Shown here: positions 8,335-16,294 of the stretch, one piece after another | How the letters are laid out: each line of letters begins with the position of its first letter | How positions within the stretch are numbered: the stretch's first letter is position 1 | From: Leadbetterella sp964563435 | GTDB lineage: Bacteria; Bacteroidota; Bacteroidia; Cytophagales; Spirosomataceae | Direction: 5' to 3' | Assembly: GCA_964563435.1 (NCBI GenBank) | Contig: CAZLXI010000027.1 | Location: forward strand, 1-64,000 | DNA: 64,000 bases | Made by a program: the position numbers and the translations under genes | Notes under the pieces: model-generated | Database searches by the model: none | What the model was told of the DNA's origin: nothing | What the model saw: only the letters and a program-made list of their open reading frames with translations

Positions 8335-9852
8335 ATGTCTGACAAACGGAGTCCGATGTTTGCCGTGATCGGCGCATCATCGGTGGGTACCATGATCGAA
8401 TGGTACGATTTTTATATCTTCGGAAGCCTTGCTACCCTCATTTCTACCAAGTTTTTTCCCAGCGGAAATGAAACGCTGGCCTTTTTATCCACACTCGCGA
8501 CCTTTGCCGCAGGTTTTATCGTGCGGCCTTTCGGAGCCTTGTTTTTCGGCAGGTTGGGCGATCTCATCGGAAGAAAATATACCTTTATGGTCACTCTTTT
8601 GCTCATGGGAGGCGCCACCTTCCTGATCGGCTGTATTCCGGCCTACGAGACCATCGGGATGATATCGCCGCTGCTGGTGCTCCTGTTGAGGTTATTGCAG
8701 GGACTGGCCCTGGGTGGCGAATACGGTGGTGCAGCCACGTATGTTGCCGAGCACTCCCCGAATCATCAGCGGGGGCTGATGACCTCCTGGATCCAGACCA
8801 CCGCCACGGCGGGCCTGATCATCTCGCTGGTGGTGATCGCGGTCACGCGTTCCAGCATGTCGGAAGAATCTTTCCAGGCGTTTGGCTGGCGGATTCCTTT
8901 TCTTGCATCAGCGGCCATGATCTATGTATCCTATATTATCCGGAGAAATATGCATGAATCGCCGCTGTTTGCCAAAGCCAAAGCAGAAGGAAAGACCTCC
9001 GTCAACCCGCTGAAGGAATCATTTGGGAACCGGTATAATTTAAAATATGTGCTTCTGGCCCTCCTGGGTGTGACCATGGGGCAGGGAGTGGTATGGTATA
9101 CCGGCCAGTTTTATGCCATGTCGTTTATAGAGCGCGTCATGCATGTTCCCAAAGTGCAGGTAGACAGCATCCTGATCTGGGCCCTGTGCCTGGGCACCCC
9201 CTTTTTTATATTGTTCGGATGGCTGTCGGATAAGATCGGGCGGAAATGGATCATGATGACCGGGATGCTGCTGGCGGTGCTTTGTTACCGTTATATTTAT
9301 ACACAAATGTATGAGACGGTCAATGTACATAATAAGACGGAACTGCCCGAAAAAACGATCTCCGGCATTGAAGTAAGGGGCACTGACTCGGTATTTACAG
9401 TTCTCAGGACCTACAGCGACGGTACCCTTTCCAGCGAGATTACCGCCGTGGAGGCGGGAAGCCGGCATACGGAGAAGACGGTGACCGTAAGCGGTGCGGA
9501 TAAACGTTCGCTGATCTTCTGGGTATTTATCCAGGTGATCTTCGTGACGATGGTTTATGGGCCGATAGCGGCATTCCTGGTAGAAATGTTCCCGGTGAAA
9601 ATACGTTATACTTCCATGTCGCTCCCGTATCATGTGGGGAACGGCATCTTCGGCGGACTGCTTCCTGCCATTGCTACTTTCCTGGTCACCCGGGCAGGAG
9701 CAATCAATGAAAAGGCGGTTTCACAGGGGCTGACGGTGCCCATAGATAAGCCTTATCTGGAAGGGTTGTGGTACCCGATGGTGATCGCCGGGATTTGTCT
9801 GGTCATTGGAGTGGTTTACCTGGATGGAAAAGATAACCGGGTGGACGATTAG
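8335..9852 (+). CDS. MFS transporter, metabolite:H+ symporter (MHS) type
   Basis: A 505-residue inner-membrane symporter from the ATG at 8335. SSVGTMIEWYDFYIFGSLA at the start of TM1, GRLGDLIGRKYTF in loop 2-3 and LGGEYGGAATYVAEHSP in TM5 are hallmarks of the MHS subfamily (ShiA, KgtP, ProP relatives). Between TM8 and TM9 there is an unusually long polar insert of about 70 residues (roughly nt 9300-9505) that looks extracytoplasmic and is not usual for the family. The substrate cannot be read from sequence. The small membrane protein gene at 9983 follows on the same strand. Confidence 0.85.
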   Translation: MSDKRSPMFAVIGASSVGTMIEWYDFYIFGSLATLISTKFFPSGNETLAFLSTLATFAAGFIVRPFGALFFGRLGDLIGRKYTFMVTLLLMGGATFLIGCIPAYETIGMISPLLVLLLRLLQGLALGGEYGGAATYVAEHSPNHQRGLMTSWIQTTATAGLIISLVVIAVTRSSMSEESFQAFGWRIPFLASAAMIYVSYIIRRNMHESPLFAKAKAEGKTSVNPLKESFGNRYNLKYVLLALLGVTMGQGVVWYTGQFYAMSFIERVMHVPKVQVDSILIWALCLGTPFFILFGWLSDKIGRKWIMMTGMLLAVLCYRYIYTQMYETVNVHNKTELPEKTISGIEVRGTDSVFTVLRTYSDGTLSSEITAVEAGSRHTEKTVTVSGADKRSLIFWVFIQVIFVTMVYGPIAAFLVEMFPVKIRYTSMSLPYHVGNGIFGGLLPAIATFLVTRAGAINEKAVSQGLTVPIDKPYLEGLWYPMVIAGICLVIGVVYLDGKDNRVDD

Positions 9853-9982
9853 TAATAATGGTTAATTATTAATGAATAATGGTTAATGGTTGTAGCACAT
9901 GTTCAGGGTGATAGTGGCAATCCACCCCAAAGCAATATGGCCTGAATCACGTTTCCGAAATACAATACTCAGAACTAATATC

Positions 9983-10198
9983 ATGAATACGATAAAAAGA
10001 ATTTTAGGAGTAGTATGGATCCTGCTGGGAGTAGCGGCGGTGTATTACCTGATCTACAACCAGGCCATTCCTTTATGGAAAGCGGGTGGTGAGAACATTA
10101 TTCCGGCGGTGATCTATATTTTTGTTCTCTGTCCTATCATTGCCGGCTCCCTGGGTTGTTTCGGCTGGTTTGCATGGAAGGGTGAGTTTGATGAATAA
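9983..10198 (+). CDS. Small two-TM membrane protein (DUF6814-like)
   Basis: A 71-residue protein from the ATG at 9983. It has two hydrophobic segments, ILGVVWILLGVAAVYYL and AVIYIFVLCPIIAGSLG, and ends GWFAWKGEFDE. Length, two-helix layout and the FGW.A.KGE.D ending match my memory of a small Bacteroidota family (DUF6814) usually placed after an MHS-type MFS transporter, as here. An accessory role for that transporter is inferred from position only. The region 9853-9982 before it contains short AT-rich repeats around TAATGGTTAATTATTAATG and no gene. Confidence 0.65.
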   Translation: MNTIKRILGVVWILLGVAAVYYLIYNQAIPLWKAGGENIIPAVIYIFVLCPIIAGSLGCFGWFAWKGEFDE

Positions 10199-10200
10199 AA

Positions 10201-10232
10201 TTTGTCATACGAACGATTATATGTTATTTTTG
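10201..10232 (+). promoter_or_regulatory. Promoter of the serine dehydratase gene
   Basis: TTTG (10201-10204), 20-base spacer, TATTTTTG (10225-10232): full -33/-7 match. The ATG at 10266 follows with a leader of about 27 bases. Confidence 0.7.
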
Positions 10233-10265
10233 AGTTTGTCGGCTATATAACATCAATTCATCCTT

Positions 10266-11639
10266 ATGAAACAGGGAGTTATCACTACCTCCGTTTTTGA
10301 TCTGTTCAAGATCGGACCCGGACCGTCCAGCTCACATACGATCGGACCTATGAAAGCCGGGTACGATTTCCTTCACCGGGTGAATCGCCTTACCCTTCCG
10401 CCGTATAAAGAGCTGAAAATAGAGATCCATCTTTACGGCTCTCTTAGCGCCACAGGGAAGGGGCACGGCACCGACCGGGCCGTTATCGGAGGTATCCTGG
10501 GCTGGTTGCCGGATACCGTTGACCCGGTGGCCTTCACATCATTACTCAAAAATCCGGAAGATAATTATGCCGTGAGCATAGGGGATCGAACGGTAACGGT
10601 TTCTGCCGATACGGTGATCTTTCAAAGGGTAAGATACGATTCCCCGCATCCGAATACCGTAGTTTTTAAGCTCCTCGCGGGGGGAGAGGTTTTTCACGAG
10701 GAAGAATATTACTCCGTGGGGGGAGGGTTTATTCTTAGGAAAGGAGAGCGGAAAGGCGATGAATCTAAAAAGCAACCGCCTTATTCTTACTCCAGCATGA
10801 AGGAGGTAAAGAACCATTTGTTGACCCACGGGATATCGCTTACAGAGTTAATGCTGGCGAATGAAGAGGCCCTGACAGGCATGGACAGGAAGCAGATCCT
10901 GAGAAAAATAGACGATATTCTGGAAACCATGCACAAGTCGGTCAGACGGGGCTTAAAGAGCAGGGGAGTGCTGCCCGGTAGCATAAAGCTGCGAAGAAAA
11001 GCCCCGGTTCTGTACGATCAGGCCAAAAGCAGCGCTTCTGCGTCTGACAGTTTCATGGTGTTTCTGAATGCCTATTGCATGGCGGCATCGGAAGAAAATG
11101 CTGCGGGAAATATGGTGGTTACAGCCCCCACCTCCGGGGCCTCGGGGGTGATACCGGGGGTGACCTATCTTTTAAAACTTCATTATCATTACGACAGGCA
11201 GAAAATCAGGGAAGGAATGCTGGCGGCTGCGGTCATCGGATTCCTGATCAAGCATAATGCCTCCATTTCCGGCGCGGAGATGGGCTGCATGGGGGAGATC
11301 GGTTCGGCCTCGGCCATGGCTGCTGCGATGCTGGCCCATTGCGCCGGCAGAAGCATAGAAACGGTGGAGGTAGCTGCCGAGATCGCTATTGAGCATCACC
11401 TCGGAATGACCTGTGATCCCATTGGCGGATATGTGCAGATCCCCTGCATAGAGCGCAATGCCATGGGGGCTATCAAAGCTTATAACGCTTACCTGATCGC
11501 GTCTTCGGGTAACCCCGGCGACCAGAAGATCACCCTCGACAGCGTCATCAAGGTGATGCGGGCCACCGGCCGCGATATGTCGAAAAAATATAAGGAGACG
11601 TCGGAGGCGGGCCTTGCGCTGAGCGCGACGGAATGCTAG
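10266..11639 (+). CDS. sdaA: L-serine ammonia-lyase (iron-sulfur dependent, single chain)
   Basis: Converts L-serine to pyruvate and ammonia in the cytoplasm using an oxygen-sensitive 4Fe-4S cluster. At 457 residues it is the one-chain form with beta domain (residues 1 to ~160, GPGPSSSHTIGPMKAG near the start) and alpha domain fused. Cluster cysteines are visible at about 341 (MGCMGEIGS), 383 (TCDPIGGY) and 394 (QIPCIERNA). The last residue is also a cysteine. In the Legionella enzyme a C-terminal cysteine enters the active site as the fourth cluster ligand, and the same tail is likely here. The downstream DAACS symporter may supply an amino or organic acid. Confidence 0.93.
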   Translation: MKQGVITTSVFDLFKIGPGPSSSHTIGPMKAGYDFLHRVNRLTLPPYKELKIEIHLYGSLSATGKGHGTDRAVIGGILGWLPDTVDPVAFTSLLKNPEDNYAVSIGDRTVTVSADTVIFQRVRYDSPHPNTVVFKLLAGGEVFHEEEYYSVGGGFILRKGERKGDESKKQPPYSYSSMKEVKNHLLTHGISLTELMLANEEALTGMDRKQILRKIDDILETMHKSVRRGLKSRGVLPGSIKLRRKAPVLYDQAKSSASASDSFMVFLNAYCMAASEENAAGNMVVTAPTSGASGVIPGVTYLLKLHYHYDRQKIREGMLAAAVIGFLIKHNASISGAEMGCMGEIGSASAMAAAMLAHCAGRSIETVEVAAEIAIEHHLGMTCDPIGGYVQIPCIERNAMGAIKAYNAYLIASSGNPGDQKITLDSVIKVMRATGRDMSKKYKETSEAGLALSATEC

Positions 11640-11690
11640 AGAAGAATGCCCGGGAAGGGAATTTTCGGGGTTTGGGATGCTAGTTTTTCA

Positions 11691-11762
11691 GTTTTCTGTA
11701 AAATCACTTTTTTGTGAAGTTGTTTTTTTGTTTTTTCGTAAAGTCGTTTTTCCGTAAAGCAG
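11691..11762 (+). repeat. Degenerate tandem T-rich repeats
   Basis: Four imperfect units of the form TTTTTyyGTAAAGTyG lie between the serine dehydratase and symporter genes (starting near 11691, 11708, 11731 and 11747). The last two are spaced 16 bases apart. This could be slippage-derived sequence or a cluster of protein sites ahead of the symporter gene. No TAnnTTTG box is clear in this 173-base gap. Confidence 0.5.
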
Positions 11763-11812
11763 TGATTTCGGCCCGATAAAAAACAAAAACACCCGGGGAA
11801 AACACCCTATCC

Positions 11813-13081
11813 ATGAAAAAAGTACTCACCAATCTCACCTTCTGGGTCTTACTAGCCATCATTACCGGTACTCTCCTGGGGCATTTTTATCCTTCGTTGG
11901 CCCTGAGGCCGGTGCTGGATAAATCGGTTAAATTCAGCCTGATCCTGACCGATTTTGAGATCAAGCCTTCGCTTAGCGAGGCGTTTAGCAGTACCTTTAT
12001 CAGTATCGTTAAGATCTTCATCAATCCCATAATCTTCCTGACCATCACTTTGGGAATGATCTCCATGGGAAACCTGAAGAAAGTAGGGAAAGTAGGTGCC
12101 AAGGCGCTGATCTATTTTGAAGTGGTCACCACCCTGGCGCTGATCATTGGCGTGGTGGCGGCCAACCTGATCCGGCCGGGAGAAGGTGTGGAAAAGAAGG
12201 AGATCGCCGGAGGCGACATTACGAAATACACCCAAAAAGTGGATGATTTTACCTGGTCGCAGTTCTTTTGGGACAATGTCACCCTGCAGGTGCTGGTGCT
12301 GTCGCTGATCCTGGGAGTGGTCTTCAGCAATTACGTCGGAAGGCAGAGTATCGTGGATTTTCTGAGCCCCATTGCCAAAAAGGTGTTTTGGGCCCTGCAC
12401 AAGGTTATGTACCTGGCGCCGCTGGGTGCCTTTGGCGGGATGGCCTATACTGTGGCCGTTTACGGAATAGATACCCTGCTGCCGTTAGCTAAGCTGATGG
12501 TCACGGTTTATGTGACCATGGCCCTCTTTATTTTTATAGTATTAAACCTGATCTTACGGCAATATAAGGTGCGTATCGGCCGGTTTCTGCGGTATATTAA
12601 AGAGGAGCTCCTGATCGTTCTGGGTACATCTTCCTCTGAAGCAGCATTGCCCTCCCTTATGGAGAAGCTGGAGAAGATGGGTTGCTCGAAACCGGTAGTG
12701 GGTCTGGTGGTTCCCACAGGGTATTCGTTTAACCTCGACGGCACCACCATTTATTTGTCCATGGCAGTGATCTTTCTCGCCCAGGTATATGACGTACACC
12801 TCACATTTGAGCAGGTGCTCACCATTATCGGGATATTAATGGTCACCTCCAAGGGCGCTGCCGGGGTTACAGGGAGCGGTTTTGTGGTGCTGGCGTCGAC
12901 CTTAACGGCCATCGGGGTTATTCCGCTGGAAGGGTTGGCCCTTCTGTTGGGCGTGGATCGTTTTATGTCGGAGGCCAGGGCCATCACCAATTTTATCGGA
13001 AATGGTGTGGCCACCATCTGGATATCGAATAACGAGGGTGAATTTGAGCGGGAGAAGATGGAGGCGGCGTTCAGGGAGTAG
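11813..13081 (+). CDS. Dicarboxylate/amino acid:cation symporter (DAACS family)
   Basis: A 422-residue inner-membrane symporter of the glutamate/C4-dicarboxylate family (GltP, DctA relatives). Diagnostic parts are the serine-rich reentrant loop with GTSSSEAALPSLMEKL near residue 268, VVPTGYSFNLDGTTIY in TM7 and TSKGAAGVTGSGFVVLA in the second hairpin loop. DRFMSEARAITNFIGNG in TM8 resembles the substrate-binding segment of the family. A polar insert between TM3 and TM4 (VEKKEIAGGDITKYTQK) is moderate in size. It follows sdaA on the same strand, so uptake of an amino acid or dicarboxylate linked to serine catabolism is plausible but unproven. Confidence 0.9.
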   Translation: MKKVLTNLTFWVLLAIITGTLLGHFYPSLALRPVLDKSVKFSLILTDFEIKPSLSEAFSSTFISIVKIFINPIIFLTITLGMISMGNLKKVGKVGAKALIYFEVVTTLALIIGVVAANLIRPGEGVEKKEIAGGDITKYTQKVDDFTWSQFFWDNVTLQVLVLSLILGVVFSNYVGRQSIVDFLSPIAKKVFWALHKVMYLAPLGAFGGMAYTVAVYGIDTLLPLAKLMVTVYVTMALFIFIVLNLILRQYKVRIGRFLRYIKEELLIVLGTSSSEAALPSLMEKLEKMGCSKPVVGLVVPTGYSFNLDGTTIYLSMAVIFLAQVYDVHLTFEQVLTIIGILMVTSKGAAGVTGSGFVVLASTLTAIGVIPLEGLALLLGVDRFMSEARAITNFIGNGVATIWISNNEGEFEREKMEAAFRE

Positions 13082-13142
13082 GCTTCTCCGAACTGCGTGA
13101 AAACTAAAATGTGATTCCGCCCGTTATTAAAAATAAAGTAGA

Positions 13143-13622
13143 ATGCGTAGTTTAAAGTGGATTGTCTTATTTTTGTTTCCGGCCTTGGTGATGGCGCAGG
13201 AAGTGGCTGTGGTGAAATACGAGAAACTGCAGGAAGTCATTGCCGGAGAAAAAGACAAGCTGCTGGTGGTAAATTTCTGGGCCACCTGGTGTGGACCCTG
13301 CATCGCTGAATTACCGCATTTTATGGAAGTAAACAGGGAAAATAGGGGTGACTCAGGATTTAAGATGATTCTGGTATCTCTGGATCAGGCCCGTCAGATC
13401 GACCGGGTAAAGCAGCTGATCACCCGGAAAAAGCTGGAGACGGAGCATTATCTGCTCGATGATAATGCCCGGATGAACGAGTGGATTCCCGAATTTGACT
13501 CCGGTTGGGGCGGAGGTATCCCGGCAACCTTTATTTACAAAAACGGGGTAAAAGTGGAATTTGCGGAGAGCCGGCTCTCTAAATCCGAACTGAAAAATTT
13601 AATCTCGAAACATAAAAACTAA
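13143..13622 (+). CDS. TlpA-like periplasmic thioredoxin-fold protein
   Basis: A 159-residue protein with a signal peptide (cleavage after VMAQ, residue 19). Its thioredoxin fold carries NFWATWCGPC, with the redox pair at Cys50 and Cys53. GIPATFIY supplies the cis-proline before the last strands. It is probably a periplasmic thiol-disulfide reductase of the TlpA/ResA type. It ends four bases before the next redoxin gene, so the two form an operon, though the partner protein or substrate is not shown. Confidence 0.88.
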   Translation: MRSLKWIVLFLFPALVMAQEVAVVKYEKLQEVIAGEKDKLLVVNFWATWCGPCIAELPHFMEVNRENRGDSGFKMILVSLDQARQIDRVKQLITRKKLETEHYLLDDNARMNEWIPEFDSGWGGGIPATFIYKNGVKVEFAESRLSKSELKNLISKHKN

Positions 13623-13626
13623 AGCT

Positions 13627-14232
13627 ATGAAAAACTACTTGTTCCTGATTATGATCAGCGCAATTCTGCTGAGTGCGAAAAAGCCGGCGGCAGAGTATGG
13701 AATCGGAGATGCTGCTGCGGATTTCAGTCTTCCGGGGGTGGACGGCAGAAAGGTGAACCTTGCGGACTTTGGGGATGCCAAGGGTTTTATCGTCGTATTT
13801 ACCTGTAATACCTGCCCGTATGCCAAAGCTTACGAAGACAGGATCATTGCACTGGATAAAAAGTACAAGTCGCAGGGGTATCCCGTGATCGCTATCAACC
13901 CCACTGACCCCGCTACACAGCCCAAAGATAATCTGGAAGCTATGAAGGTACGGGCCAAGGAAAAGGGCTTTACTTTCCCCTACCTGCAGGATGAAGGCCA
14001 GAAAGTGTATCCGCAATACGGTGCTACCCGTACGCCGCATGTTTTTGTTCTGAAGAAGGACGACGATAGAAATATCGTAAAGTATATCGGTGCCATTGAT
14101 AATAATTATGAAGATGCTTCACAGGTGTCGGATCGTTACGTCGAAGAAGCCGTAGATAACCTGCTGATCGGCAGGGAGGTCGTGCGGAGTAAGACCGTAG
14201 CAATAGGCTGTAGTATTAAGCCGAAAAAATAA
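13627..14232 (+). CDS. Secreted redoxin / AhpC-TSA family protein
   Basis: A 201-residue protein with a short hydrophobic N-terminus (signal peptide near residues 1-17). The redoxin domain starts GDAAADFSLPGVDGRKVNLADF. FTCNTCPYAKAYEDR places a CxxC pair at Cys60 and Cys63, the thioredoxin-like position rather than the single peroxidatic cysteine of classical AhpC. YPQYGATRTPHVFVL holds the cis-proline. The FTCNTCPYA pattern is common in Bacteroidota redoxins of unknown substrate. It is co-directional with the TlpA-like gene four bases upstream. Confidence 0.85.
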   Translation: MKNYLFLIMISAILLSAKKPAAEYGIGDAAADFSLPGVDGRKVNLADFGDAKGFIVVFTCNTCPYAKAYEDRIIALDKKYKSQGYPVIAINPTDPATQPKDNLEAMKVRAKEKGFTFPYLQDEGQKVYPQYGATRTPHVFVLKKDDDRNIVKYIGAIDNNYEDASQVSDRYVEEAVDNLLIGREVVRSKTVAIGCSIKPKK

Positions 14233-14242
14233 TGTTTCGCCT

Positions 14243-14270
14243 GGGGAGATGACTTAAGGTCATTCTCCCC
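14243..14270 (+). terminator. Hairpin after the redoxin gene (possible terminator)
   Basis: GGGGAGA-TGAC and GTCAT-TCTCCCC form a long stem with a one-base bulge and a TTAAG loop, 11 bases after the redoxin stop. No U-run follows, so intrinsic termination is only possible, not clear. Confidence 0.4.
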
Positions 14271-14333
14271 TCGCGGGAAATATACAGTATCCGGTCAGGG
14301 TCTGTTGGTACTGTAAAATAAAACCCTCAAACC

Positions 14334-15401
14334 ATGAAACAAACCACTATAAGCTTTCGGCAGATGCTTCGCCAGCTGCGGGCTGACCTGATCGGTAAGG
14401 ATTCTCACCGGGGCGTTACACTTACTTATGCCTGGCTCGCCAACCAGTTCGGGCATTTTTCACTGGGTTATATTCCCGCACTGATCGGGTATTACCTCAT
14501 CAGGGCCTATACTACCTGGGAAAACCCTGAATTCAAATCGGCTCTGCTGGTGTTTTTGGGTTGGTTCCTGTTTGAAATATATAATTTCCTGGGACCTTTG
14601 CTACTGAAAAGTGTTTCAACAGCCAAAGCCCTCTACATCCCGTCGGAACGCAGGTACATCTTTAAACCCGACTGGAAAAACATTGGCTTTGACACGTTCA
14701 CAGACCTTCTTTTTTTTGGCTTAGGGGCATTTTCTTCATCTCTGTTGCTCTCGTTTTCTTTGCCCACACTGGCCATCCTGTGCGGTATAATATTGCTGCT
14801 CATTTACCCGGGATACACCTGGTACAGGACCAAAACCTATATGCAATATGCCCGGTTGCCGGTTCAGTTTCGTCTGAGTCAGTGGAGTGGCCCGCTCAGG
14901 GAAGAAGAAACGGGCACAGTTACCGGCTTTTTGAAGGTGTCGGCCCAATCGGGAGGAAATCACCTGATCATTTTCGGGGGCAGAAAAAGTGGGAAAAGCC
15001 TGCTGGCTGTAGGGCTGGGTACAGAAATGGCGGTGCGGTCGTTCACATGCAGCTATTGCACAGCCATCAAACTCGCTCATCTTCTCAGCCTTGATGAGTC
15101 GGATCTGCTGGATGCCGGGGAGGGAGAAGTATGGACTTGGCGGTCAGCTTCTTTCCTGATCATCGATGACATCAACCCCGGGAGTCCTTTGTCACAGATA
15201 TTTCTCTCCCCCTCGGGAGTTCTCTCGCTTTTGGGAGCTTCGGATGAGCCCATGAAAAACAGGCAGATCCTTAGCTCAAAAAACGTGGTTTGGGTAGTTG
15301 GCAATACTTCCGATGAAGAAGAACAGGAATGGAAAGATATGCTGGTGCAGATAGGAGTGGGTGAGGGAAGGATCAGTTCGGTAAGATTGGGTCATATCTG
15401 A
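14334..15401 (+). CDS. Membrane protein with C-terminal P-loop NTPase-like domain, unknown function
   Basis: A 355-residue protein I do not recognise. The first half has hydrophobic segments near residues 42-60, 70-92 and two more around 120-165, separated by a polar loop rich in charged residues. The second half carries a clear Walker A, G215-GRKSGK-S222, after the strand LIIF, and a Walker B-like strand SFLIIDD ending at Asp278-Asp279. Near the C-terminus, NVVWVVGNTSDEEEQEW could be a sensor or switch-like region. It looks like a membrane-anchored ATPase or GTPase. It stands alone between a redoxin and a convergent LuxR regulator, so context gives no function. Confidence 0.75.
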   Translation: MKQTTISFRQMLRQLRADLIGKDSHRGVTLTYAWLANQFGHFSLGYIPALIGYYLIRAYTTWENPEFKSALLVFLGWFLFEIYNFLGPLLLKSVSTAKALYIPSERRYIFKPDWKNIGFDTFTDLLFFGLGAFSSSLLLSFSLPTLAILCGIILLLIYPGYTWYRTKTYMQYARLPVQFRLSQWSGPLREEETGTVTGFLKVSAQSGGNHLIIFGGRKSGKSLLAVGLGTEMAVRSFTCSYCTAIKLAHLLSLDESDLLDAGEGEVWTWRSASFLIIDDINPGSPLSQIFLSPSGVLSLLGASDEPMKNRQILSSKNVVWVVGNTSDEEEQEWKDMLVQIGVGEGRISSVRLGHI

Positions 15402-15409
15402 CCTCCGGA

Positions 15410-16138
15410 TCAGGGCAGGATATGGTTTTCGTGGGCAAAAGTAACAAGGTGAGACAGGCTTCTGACGTTAAACCGTTTATAGAGGGGAAGAATCCGCTTC
15501 TCTATGGCTGAGGAGGAAACCTTGAAATGATGAGCGATTTCTTTGAAAGAATAGCCCTTAGCCACCAGGGTGAGAGCCTCTTTTTCTTTGGCAGAAATGG
15601 CGAAATGGTTAAACAGTTGCTTGTTTAGCTGCTCCTCAAATTCCGATTTCTCCGGGCCGAATGCAGCATAACGCATCACTTTCCCCAGGGCGATGCTGTG
15701 ATTAACCTGGTTACGGCCGATGATTTCGGTGACCTGCCCGTTTTCAGAACGGAAGACTCCCACACGTACAATGAGGGGAATGGGCCGGCCGTCTTTATGA
15801 ATCTTTTTCAACTCTATCGTAAAACTATATTCCTCCAGGCTCTCCCGCTTATTAAGGATAAAGAAGAGAGCCTTGTCGTTCAGTTCATTGGAAAAGGGTG
15901 CATATTCCGGGGTGGTGATATTCACGATCTCCAGCATAGTGATCTCGTCATCACGGTAACCCAAAACCTCCTCCCAGCCGTCGGCAAAAATCATCCGGTT
16001 CTCTTTAAAAGAATAGACATATATGGCCTCTTCAGGAAAGCGCTGTATCGATTTTCGGATAATATCTGCCCTGGAGCTGCTTAAATCGGCAGGGATATCG
16101 GTGATCATCGATTTGGAAAATTTTCCGAGGTTAGGCAT
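15410..16138 (-). CDS. PAS domain - LuxR-type transcriptional regulator
   Basis: A 242-residue soluble regulator. A PAS domain covers roughly residues 35-145, with YVYSFKENRMIFADGWEEVLGY at its start and a PAS fold ending in RVGVFRSENGQVTEIIGRNQ. A GerE/LuxR helix-turn-helix lies at about 180-240 (SAKEKEALTLVAKGYSFKEI, then SSSAIEKRI). A receiver domain is absent, so the signal is presumably sensed by the PAS domain; the ligand is unknown. It converges with the P-loop membrane gene (8 bases between stops). A 20-base dyad 41 bases upstream of the ATG is a candidate autoregulatory site. Confidence 0.88.
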   Translation of the reverse strand: MPNLGKFSKSMITDIPADLSSSRADIIRKSIQRFPEEAIYVYSFKENRMIFADGWEEVLGYRDDEITMLEIVNITTPEYAPFSNELNDKALFFILNKRESLEEYSFTIELKKIHKDGRPIPLIVRVGVFRSENGQVTEIIGRNQVNHSIALGKVMRYAAFGPEKSEFEEQLNKQLFNHFAISAKEKEALTLVAKGYSFKEIAHHFKVSSSAIEKRILPLYKRFNVRSLSHLVTFAHENHILP

Positions 16139-16178
16139 GGGTCAATGGTTTGAGGTAAAAATACGAAATATCCAGCAA

Positions 16179-16198
16179 AACTGCGAATTTACGCAGTT
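16179..16198 (-). promoter_or_regulatory. 20-base dyad upstream of the PAS-LuxR gene
   Basis: AACTGCG - AATTTA - CGCAGTT is a perfect inverted repeat with 7-base arms, upstream of the PAS-LuxR ATG at 16138. Its 20-base total length equals that of classical LuxR-family operators. Operator function is inferred. Confidence 0.5.
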
Positions 16199-16294
16199 GA
16201 CTTCCCTGTTTTCCGGATATAATTTTGTAGTATAAATGTTCGCCTGTAGCAACTGCAAAGCCATGAAAACAAAAAAGGAGTGGCCCGGGGGATG

